This document shows, one piece after another, positions 55,650 to 64,000 of a stretch of 64,000 nt of DNA. A program made the translations under genes and the position numbers. Under the pieces are notes generated by a model that worked only from the letters and a program-made list of their open reading frames with translations, did no database searches and was not told where the DNA came from. This stretch comes from Talaromyces rugulosus (taxonomy: Eukaryota > Ascomycota > Eurotiomycetes > Eurotiales > Trichocomaceae): NCBI RefSeq assembly GCF_013368755.1, contig NC_049565.1:4030001-4094000 (forward strand), written 5' to 3'. Numbering within the stretch: the stretch's first letter is position 1; the number at the start of each line of letters is the position of its first letter.

Positions 55650-57747
55650 ATGGGCGCATCGCAGTCTTTGGAAGGTGCAGGGGCTGCTTCGTCTCCTGGT
55701 ATGTATACAATCCATATTGTTGATAATAACAACAATAAAAGCACATTTATACATTTTGGATGCTAAACTTGCGATAGAGGAGCTTAGCACTATCCTGGCC
55801 GAACGATTCGCGACCAAATGCTTTACCCCGCTGGAACTCACCCATTTCAAAGACAACTTTTATTCTCGCGCCCTCGACCAAGCAGGCTTCCGGTACTGGA
55901 ACGAGAAAATATTGTCCGACTTCCTCGGCATCCCGGATGGAGCTTACACTGACCAGAAGGGAGGCGGCCATGATAAATCGTTGGACGCAGGTCCAGTCAT
56001 CTTCAGGATGGTATCCTATCTAGGCGCGTTTCCCTTTCAGAAAACGCTGGCACCTAGTGTTCTTACATTCGAGGCGATGGTCAAGGTTGTGGTACTCCTT
56101 ACTGAACGGTATGACAAAATCCTGAAAAGAGGGCGAAAAGACCGGATAAAGTTGCTATTTGGGAGTCTTGCGGATGTCGGCAGAAGAGACGTGGAAGACA
56201 CAACAATACAGCCTGAATATTCTGCCCAGGAGGAGGATACTCCAGAGGCACCCCATTCGCATGCTCCTGGATTTTCAATTGATGAACCTTCTAATGACGA
56301 CTATGACGAGAATGACGAGGACGATGATGATTTGGTCTTGGCTGCTTTGGAATCTCTCGATGCTATTGAAGTATTTCGGCATGATTATCGTGCAGATCGC
56401 GCGGTTTACGAAGCTCGCATTTCCGTTGATACTTTTCACCGTCTTCTTATGCTACTCTTAGCAATAGCGCCTCTGAAGTCGCTGGAGTCGGTTACGCAGT
56501 ACACATCCAACCTGAGCACCGAAAAGCAGGCCGAAGTCAGACGTGAAGTCGACAGTATTATATCAGGATTCACATCCGATGATGTTAAGAATGGGATTAG
56601 CTTTAACCAATTTGCAAAAACAATTTCCCTTGCGCTACCTCACCTTTTCGACCCATTGACTCCGCTGTTTGAGCACCTTTTGTTCAGCAAGAATTTGGAT
56701 TTATCTCGCCGAAAACGACTGGAACAGAATACCATCGCCGCTGAGCCTGATGAACCATCACAAGACAACGCAGAAGTCCCAGCTGCGTCTGTGATGCTTC
56801 CGGGAAGCTTTGAATCGGCAATACTGAATCCCAGCATGATATCCCACCTCTCTTTCTTTTTGCCTGCGTCCTCAGATCGCAACCTTTATTGGAGCGATAT
56901 ACACCTACATCCTGTTTTTTCGACGGTTGCGCACGGCGAATCGATGACTTCGTTTTCACACAATGTTCTAACCTGGCAGGCTCCTTCGCTCCTACTGGTT
57001 CAAGGCGCGACAAGTGACAATTCGGGCTCTGATGAAAACCTCATCACATTCGGAGCGTATATCCCCCACTCCTGGAAGCCATCATCATCATCTTCTACCC
57101 CCATCAATCCCAATGACCGGTCCACCCTTCCCTGCCTATTTCAACTCCAACCATCACATGCAGTTTCTCCCGGGAACAGCAACCCAACACCATCAGCACA
57201 AAAAACCTCAGTCTCCTTCTCTCCCTCAACCGGTATTGCAATCGGCTGCGAAGTCGCCACCCCCCAAAAAACAAATTTCGGCCCTGGTGTTCCTTCCATT
57301 TCATCCTCCACCTCATCATCCCATAAATCACAAACCCCCATCCCCACAGGCGCAGGAAGCTTGATCATCGACCCAAACCTTGAAACCGCACAGCTGCACG
57401 TTTCATACGTAGCTGGTGGTGCCTTCAGTGGCGGCGCATTCGCTCCTCCAGTTCCACCTATTCTCCCGCCAATCACTCATATCGATATCTACAATCTCGA
57501 AGTATGGGGTATCGTCGAACCGGACCCAAATATTGCGTCAGACGACAGCGGCCCGTATCATAAAGGCGCGATTTCGCAGCAGCGCGCAGCCTGGCAATTC
57601 GACGCCCGAGAAGCTGAGCGGAGAAAGGGGTTGAATGTCAAGATAAGCGGAGGTTCGGAAAGTGACTATCAGAATGCGAGAGCTTTACTGGAAATGGCTG
57701 GTATAATAGGTGACCACGCACAGCCAAGGAGCGGCGGGAGTGTTTAA
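55650..57747 (+). CDS. RTC5: Rtc5-like TLDc-domain protein
   Basis: Exon 1 is 55650-55698 and exon 2 most likely 55778-57747 (672 residues). An alternative acceptor at 55741 would keep the frame and add 12 residues. The branch site GCTAAAC and the family sequence [21 protein letters not shown] favour 55778. The N-terminus MGASQS is a strong N-myristoylation signal. The TLDc domain occupies roughly residues 370-620 ([35 protein letters not shown] and INNLEVWGI-like [12 protein letters not shown]). Rtc5 in yeast was first named for telomere capping and is linked to the vacuolar V-ATPase. Confidence 0.9.
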
Positions 57748-57827
57748 ATATTGTATTTCTCTTTTTATTATTAATGTATATTTGTATCCAAGTCCTAAAA
57801 ATTTACCAATTCAATAGTATACGAAAT
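57748..57827. other. Short convergent spacer
   Basis: Only 80 bp separate the Rtc5-like and Swc3-like stop codons on opposite strands, so their 3' UTRs probably overlap. Confidence 0.6.
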
Positions 57828-60360
57828 TCACACGTGCAGAGGTGCAAGGCCGCTGGGAGAATCATAGAAATCTTTCAATTCATCGTCCAAATCCTCCAAC
57901 TCGGTCTCGTTTGCCATGGTATCGGTTTCCTCGACTTCACTAACAGTAGCGGCAGTAGTAATAGTGGTACCAGCCGCTTTCGATTTGGCATCTTCCGGCG
58001 CGACAGATGTAGTAGGCTCTTCGGCATTCATGTTAGCCTCGCGAGGCAAATGAAAGGCGAGGAATCCAGTAGGAGCACGTTCAGCACGGTCCATGACTTC
58101 TTCCATGTACTTTTGTACTTCTGCCACGGGTTTCACAATGCGAGACAAGGGCTCGAGGGTGGCAGGTTTGCTGCTGTAGAAGCGCATTGTGAGGGGTTGG
58201 TAGTACTCTTTGAAATTGGAATCATCCTTTCTGGGGGTTCCTTCCTTTGCAGCATCGCCTTCCTTCGGTTTCCCATCCGTTGGTTGAGCCTCTTTATTGG
58301 CTGTGCCTGAGTCCTTGTTGTCTTGATCCTTTGGAGCTTCTTTCTCGGGAACAGGTGTCGATGGACCGGCGGTGTCAAGCTTCTCCTTCTCCTTATCTTT
58401 CTTTTTCGATTTAGAAGACTTGCTCTTGGACTTGGGAGGAATATCCGAGGGACTCTCTAGTGGAAACTTGGTATTGGAGTCGACTTTGCGTACAAGCAGA
58501 AAGGAAGCAATAAGTATTGTTCCTCCTGCTTGATATTCCAAAATAGAATATTCCGGGAATAAATAACGGTCTCCAGAGCCAGCATGACCGGAAGTGCTAC
58601 TTCCATATGGCGTCAATGGCGATGTGAATTCAAAGACCACCGCTTTTATCGGGGGTTTGGGAGGCGGCTGTACGGGTGCAGATTGATAGTATGCACCCGG
58701 AGGGCCATATTGAGGCGTACTGCGCGCCTTTATAGGAGGTGGTCCCTGCTGATATGGAGGATGAGGGTATTGTTGATACTGTGGCGGGCCCATAGCATAG
58801 GGGCCGGGTTGGGGTGACTGGTTGGGTGGAAGAGGCCTTGGAGGAGCAGGAGCTACATTCGAAGATGGTGCTAAAGGTGCCGGCGCTGGGCTTGCCGATG
58901 AGTTGGGCCCCGGGGCTTTAGGCAGAGGTGTGCTGGCTGATGCAGCCGGCGCTGGAGTAGAGGTAGTAGCCCCGGGTTCCACCTTAACCTGTGTGACGGT
59001 ATTATCGGCAGATTTCTCAGGGTCTGGGTTTGGGGTTGTTGATTGACTAGCGGCTGGATTAGACTGCGTCTCTGGCTTTGCACTGTTGTCTTTAATCGGA
59101 GTCTGTGCTTGGGATGACGCCTGTGGTTGCGGCTGTACTGGGGGTTCAGCAGATGCCGATGCTGGTGTCTTTTCTGATGTGGAGGCCGGTGTCGCGGGAG
59201 GTGCCGGTGCCGACGATCCTTCAGGCTGTGATGGTTGGGCTGGAGATTGCTGCGCGCCATTGGTCTGCGTATTGGGAGACTTGTTGTTTTGGGTTTGATT
59301 TGGCTGCGGTGTCGATTGTTGTTGCTGCGCCGACGGTGGTGGTGGTGGTGGCGGTTGCTGTTGCTGCTGCTGTTTCCTCTGCTGCTCCTCCCTCTGCCTA
59401 ATGATCGCGTTCAATTCATCAATATGAGCCTGGAAAGTACGCAGTTGTTCTTGTGAGGCCTTGCTTGACGCCACAACTCTCATCAAGGCCTTTAACTCCG
59501 GGTTCGCAGCTGCTCTGGTCGCAAGCATCTGAATAACTGGGTCTGGACTTGGCTTCACAGGTTGTGGCGGAGGAGTTTGCGCTGGTGGCGGAGGCGGCTG
59601 TCGCTGCACCGGAGGGGGTTGTGGGGTTCTTGGTTGAGGATGAGGATGAGGATGAGGAAGCTGCTGCGGGTGAGGTGGAGGATAACCATAAGGAGGTGGT
59701 CTCATTTGATTTGGGGGTGCGTAATGTTGATATTGGTAGCCTTGTGGCGGTGGAGGGCCGTACTGAACAATATGCCGCTGCGGTGGAGGAATCTGCACGG
59801 GTGGTTTGGCGTTGGGATCCTTGACAGTATAAATCATTCCATCGAAGTGGTGTGGCTCTATGATGATTTTACAAGGTCCGATTTTGGCCATCGAGTCCTT
59901 TGGCGGATTTTTCCCTTCTATCTGTTCTCTCTTGGTCTTCTTTGGTTTCGTCCAATATCTCTCGAAGATACCATCGCTGAGCCATTTCTTTTTGGAGCGA
60001 TCTAGGGAGATTAGTAGCACCGCACTGGAAGGGAATAATTAGTTTCAACAACATGGTATGGCTTTATAAAAATACACACCTTTCCGCGATAGATTGAAAG
60101 TCCTTGTTTGAACGTTGAGATGGCTGAGCCTTTGCCCTTGTTGGAAGAGCTTCTCCATCTTTTATTTTGGTAGGAAGAGGTTCCTCAACAGGCTCCGGTG
60201 TAGGCTCACGAACAGGCTCAGCAGCTGGCGACTGTGCGATAGCAGGTGTTGAAGTCTTCCTCCTCCTGGATGAATGGGCTTGCGGAGTAGCTTCGGAGAC
60301 TCGTCGCTTTGCTGCGGGTTCTCGACGTTCGCGCGCAGGGAGTTTTCGCTTCTCCGCCAT
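57828..60360 (-). CDS. SWC3: SWR1-complex subunit Swc3-like
   Basis: Two exons (60360-60080 and 60024-57828), 825 residues. The N-terminal 170 residues match the Swc3 domain: basic MAEKRKLPARERRE, LPTKIKDGEALPT, DFQSIAES rebuilt at the splice, SKKKWLSDGIFERYWTKP and NPPKDSM, then IEPHHFDGMIYTVKD. The rest is low-complexity Pro/Gln-rich sequence, including a poly-Gln/poly-Pro run, ending with an acidic tail. SWR1 exchanges H2A for H2A.Z in chromatin. The long PQ-rich extension is characteristic of filamentous fungi. Confidence 0.88.
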
Positions 60361-60878
60361 GGCGTTCGTCTGTCCGAAAGAGTTGTCGCCAAAGCGTGCC
60401 GTATTAACGGAATATATAGGTTGCTGTCGTTGATGTTGGTGCTGTTTTGTGTGGTTCAAGGAGGGAAATCTTTGCGCGTGTATGTATCGCGGAAGCCGCG
60501 ACGGAGAGATGAATACTATTATTTAAGATTTGTTGCCAGGACATGTGATTTCGCGCTAGTGGTCGATGCGGTCCATGTTGACCTTTAAATCATCGACACA
60601 ACTTTCAAATAATAATGTTTGCTTAATGATTGGTCTTTTATGAACCTGCATCTCTAGTTTTGGTGAGTTTTCCTTTGTCGTGTTTATCCATCCCTTTGGA
60701 TGAGGAGATTAAACGGCCGGGTTTATGCGACCTGCATACGTCAGACTCTCAGAACGTCATCACTTTGCAAAACAAAAACATGACCAACCAAGGGGATACG
60801 CCCTTATCTATTTATTTTTAAAAATGCATTTTCAACTGCAGGCGCTGACTCTCATTCTAAGCAATCATTTCATTCGCC
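60361..60878. promoter_or_regulatory. Divergent promoter Swc3/ABHD12-type hydrolase
   Basis: 518-bp spacer between divergent genes; no specific site recognised. Confidence 0.35.
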
Positions 60879-62316
60879 ATGGTCGAATTTCTCCCTATAT
60901 TTAAAAAGGCCTATTGGACTTTGGCCGCGGCCGGTCTTGTATATGTCTCATGGGTATACGCCATGACATATCCAAGCGTCCAACGATTGTATGTTGTATT
61001 CAACGTATCTGAATTTTTGAATACGTTGCTGATCTCGAAAAGTGCTCTGTATGCCCACAAAGTCAATCCGGCCATTTGGCAGGACGTGAACGATGTTGAG
61101 AACTTTGGGTTTCTAAGTAAGAAAGTTTGACGCAAATCAGTTCATTTTATATTGCTCATTAGTAACACTCTGCATAGGAACTCAAGTCCAGCCATTCCAC
61201 TTGGTGACTCCCGATAATGAAACGCTGTACGGATGGCACATGCTCCCATTGCATCTTTGTAAGAAACATGAACAGCTTCTAGAAGAGAATTGGTCCAAGG
61301 GACCGGCAGAAGACTACAGCAAAACCAGTGCCTACAAGCTACTTGCCGAAGATCCAAATGCTCGAGTTGTTGTAAACTGTGAGTGGATCCGCTGCAATAT
61401 TCAATACGTCCCAGTTCTAACCTTCCTACTAGTTCATGGCAATGCTTTACACCTGGGCTCGATGGTCCGCCCAGAGATGTATCGTATGGCTCTTGGAATT
61501 TCAACCCCAGAAAACCCGGTGCATGTCTTTGCCCTCGATTACAGAGGATATGGAAACTCCACAGGGTCTCCGACAGAGGAAGGGCTCATCACTGACGGAC
61601 TGACGCTTCTGAACAAGCTCACTTCTGCACCTTTATCCATTCCTCCCTCACGTATTGTGATCTCAGGCCTAAGTCTTGGCACTGCTGTGACATCTGCGGT
61701 TGCAGAACGCTTTGCCTTCGGTGCACCTGAGTCAGCTGTAATCCAGCCAGCTCTGAAAGATCCCGAGCCCTTTGCGGGCATCGTCCTATTAGCATCGTTC
61801 AGTAACCTTCGCAGTCTTATTGACTCATACAGCTTTTTTGGACTGACCCCCCCGATGCTTTCGCCTTTGATCGGCTATCCTCAAGTCCAGCAATGGGTCT
61901 TGTCACGCATCGTTGATACCTGGAAATCCAATTCCCGGCTAGCACGACTCACTGGATTAAAACCTCAAAACACAGAATCCGATGCCCGCCATGCTGAGAA
62001 GGGTGTGGATATCACGATAATCCACGCCAGGAATGATAGGGAGATCCCTTGGCGAGAAGGATTCACAAACTGGAAATCAGCTACTGGAATAAAAAGCTCG
62101 AATGACGAACCCACAGAAGGCAAAATAATTCACAAACGGGTCGCCGAGCACGGTTTGACAGAGACCAAGGTTTGGGAAAAGGAGATCCCAAGCGCCTACT
62201 CCAAGACCAAACAGGTGAAACGAGTGCGGTGGGAGAAGGTTGGATTTGGTGGTCATGACCGCGTGGGCACTTATTCGGTGGCTGCACTTGCTATTTTGCG
62301 CTCATTTGAAGAGTAA
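60879..62316 (+). CDS. ABHD12-like membrane alpha/beta hydrolase
   Basis: Four exons (60879-60988, 61043-61116, 61178-61378, 61433-62316), 422 residues. One N-terminal transmembrane helix (WTLAAAGLVYVSWVYAM, residues about 13-29). The hydrolase core shows the oxyanion motif FHGNA rebuilt at a splice, LDYRGYGNSTGSPTEEG, the nucleophile elbow GLSLG, an Asp in IIHARNDREIPW, and the final His in GGHDRVG. This order matches ABHD12/ABHD13-type lysophospholipase-like serine hydrolases of the ER. Substrate unknown. Confidence 0.88.
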
Positions 62317-62861
62317 GATGGTGCCATTTCAAGTTTTTATAGAGGGATTTGGTAGTTGGTTTTGTAAAGATATAAGATAGAATATTGATAGTTCACGAAT
62401 GAAATCTCTATTTGGACCCTGTTCTTTAGGCAGTATCACTTTTCCTTTCATTTTCTGACTTTTTAGTATATCATACATGCTTGCTAATATTGGCGTCCTA
62501 GTTGAGGGCAGAAGAACCCTCTTTCGAGACAAAGTAATTTATGCCGACAGAAATTTCGAATAAGAGGAGAGATGATGATATGAGGTAATAAAATAGATAA
62601 AACAAAACACCATTCCAAAAATTTTTATTCTTCAAATATACATGGTAGAGAAAAAAAGTATCACGTTCCCCGACGTATGCACGACGATGGAGAAAAGTGA
62701 CATAATGGGGGTTCTAATAATGTTTGATATAAAGACAGGTGTCGCGAAGCGAATAAGGTCCAACTTGAGAGTGTCGTCGGATGATAATCATTAGTTCGGT
62801 AAAAAAATGCCGAAGTTGGAAGTTTTTTTGATAGCTGTCACACAGTTTTCTTTTTTTTTGT
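62317..62861. other. Convergent 3' intergenic region
   Basis: 545-bp AT-rich spacer between two stop codons; no gene seen. Confidence 0.45.
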
Positions 62862-64000
62862 TTACTTCTTGTGACGGTCTGCCTGGGCCTTGAGGTATTT
62901 CTGAATCAGCTCCTTCTGCAGCTGACCAGGGGCCTTTTCGTAGTGACTGAATTCCATGGTATATTCGCCTTTGCCTTGAGTGGCAGCACGTAGGTGGCTA
63001 CTGAAGCCGAACATGCCGTTCAAACTGCAATCAGCAAAGACGGTGAACTCGTCAACACCAACCTCACTGTCGTTGATGGTGGCGTTGCGTTTGTTCAAAA
63101 GACCGATAACGTCACCCTGGAACTCGATAGGAGCGGTAACAACGGTCTTCATGAGGGGCTCCAAGACAGATGGATTACTCTCCATAAAGGCCTTACGGAA
63201 AGCTTGTTGCGTGGCATTCTTGAAAGACATTTCAGAGGAATCAGTCATATGGGTGGCTCCGTCGTTGATGACCATTGTCGTTCCCAGGACCTTATGTCCG
63301 ATAAGAGGACCCTTTTCAGTCGAGAGATTGAATCCCTTCTCACAAGCGAACAGGAACTTTTCAGAGATAGAGCCACCGACAATCTGCTCTGCAAATTTGT
63401 TCTCTTCCAAAGAACCAGAGGGCTCCATATAGCCAACAACACGAGCGTAATCACCAGGTCCTCCACTTTGCTTCTTCAACAAGTGGTCGAACTCGATTCG
63501 GTTGCCAATCGTCTCACGATAAGCGACCTGGGGCTGTCCAGTCTCGCAGTCGACTTTGTATTCACGACGCATACGCTCAACGTAGATATCGAGATGCAAT
63601 TCTCCCATTCCAGAAATAATGGTTTGTTCACTCTCGGTATCGTACGCCACGCGGAATGTCGGATCCTCACGTTGGAATCGAGCCATGGCTTTGGAGAAGT
63701 TTGCCGAGTCCTTGTTGTTCTTCGGTTTGATAGAAAGGGAGATGACAGGCTCAGGAACGAACATGGAGGACATACTGTAGGCAAGTTGTCCGTCGGTGAA
63801 GGTATCACCAGAGGCGCACTCGACACCAAATACAGCACAAATCTCACCGGCACCTATTTCTTGCACTTCTTCCATTTCGTTAGAGTGCATACGTACGATA
63901 CGTGGGATTTTAACTTTCTTGTCGTTTCGGGCGTTGAAGACATTCAATCCCTTGCGGAGAGTACCCTGGTAAACACGGATGTACGTGAGCTGGCCAAAGT
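62862..64000 (-). CDS. Mitochondrial elongation factor G (mEF-G1), 3' part
   Basis: The gene runs off the right end of the window; codons are readable up to 64000 ([17 protein letters not shown] precedes NVFNARN). Domain II-V features: [54 protein letters not shown], and the C-terminal [13 protein letters not shown]. It ends AQADRHKK. This is the translocase of mitochondrial translation; the GTPase domain lies outside the window. No intron in the visible part. Confidence 0.95.
   Translation of the reverse strand, partial: FGQLTYIRVYQGTLRKGLNVFNARNDKKVKIPRIVRMHSNEMEEVQEIGAGEICAVFGVECASGDTFTDGQLAYSMSSMFVPEPVISLSIKPKNNKDSANFSKAMARFQREDPTFRVAYDTESEQTIISGMGELHLDIYVERMRREYKVDCETGQPQVAYRETIGNRIEFDHLLKKQSGGPGDYARVVGYMEPSGSLEENKFAEQIVGGSISEKFLFACEKGFNLSTEKGPLIGHKVLGTTMVINDGATHMTDSSEMSFKNATQQAFRKAFMESNPSVLEPLMKTVVTAPIEFQGDVIGLLNKRNATINDSEVGVDEFTVFADCSLNGMFGFSSHLRAATQGKGEYTMEFSHYEKAPGQLQKELIQKYLKAQADRHKK

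Noticed and set aside
59549..60005. Open frames antisense to Swc3
   Set aside because: Arise from the Pro/Gln repeat of the coding strand read backwards.
1..64000. CRISPR arrays, bacterial operons, rRNA genes or intact transposase
   Set aside because: None found; the window is eukaryotic with spliced genes throughout.

Overview
The window is nuclear DNA of a filamentous ascomycete (Pezizomycotina, most likely Eurotiales). The evidence is short introns of about 47-82 bp with GT..AG ends and CTAAC/CTAAT branch sites, fungal-specific families (Zn2Cys6 and bZIP-DUF3425 regulators, TRI12-type transporters, Swc3, Mic60, Rtc5), single-gene transcription units, and an intron-containing tRNA-Pro. Exon chains below were worked out by hand from splice signals, reading phase and family motifs. 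All multi-exon chains close in phase except part of the Zn2Cys6 regulator.

Layout. 0-8.2 kb: an F-box/ankyrin protein with a broken 3' end, ornithine decarboxylase with a long leader, a COG0523 (CobW) GTPase, a small unknown protein and an unknown protein with an SH3-like segment. 8.5-34.8 kb: a dense accessory block of catabolic or tailoring type. It holds an acyl-CoA dehydrogenase, a TRI12-type MFS transporter, an SDR, a Baeyer-Villiger-type monooxygenase, a PhyH-type 2-oxoglutarate dioxygenase, an NTF2-like protein, an aldehyde dehydrogenase, a fused SCP2-PhyH protein, a bZIP and a Zn2Cys6 regulator, a benzaldehyde-lyase-like ThDP enzyme, a second SDR and a CoA ligase ending in the peroxisomal tripeptide AKL. 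35-64 kb: mostly conserved housekeeping genes (an Mtc4-like membrane protein, Mic60, Sac1, Rab5, folylpolyglutamate synthase, N-myristoyltransferase, Rtc5, Swc3, an ABHD12-type hydrolase, mitochondrial EF-G). These are interrupted by a decayed locus at 42.6-44.2 kb and by a pair of inverted, intron-bearing tRNA-Pro genes in AT-rich repeat-like DNA at 49.4-50.4 kb.

The accessory block is the main point of interest. It has no PKS, NRPS or terpene cyclase. Its enzymes suggest activation of an acid to a CoA ester, 2-oxoglutarate-dependent hydroxylation (one enzyme carrying its own lipid-binding SCP2 domain), C-C cleavage by a ThDP lyase, aldehyde oxidation, and ring or ketone oxidation by a BVMO, with export or uptake by the MFS protein. 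Many genes sit in divergent pairs about 480 bp apart. Their promoters repeatedly carry Yap-type sites (TTAGTCA/TTACTAA) and FarA/CTF1-type CCTCGG sites, which fits the two regulators encoded in the middle. The pathway is an inference; gene identities are mostly firm, the substrate is unknown.
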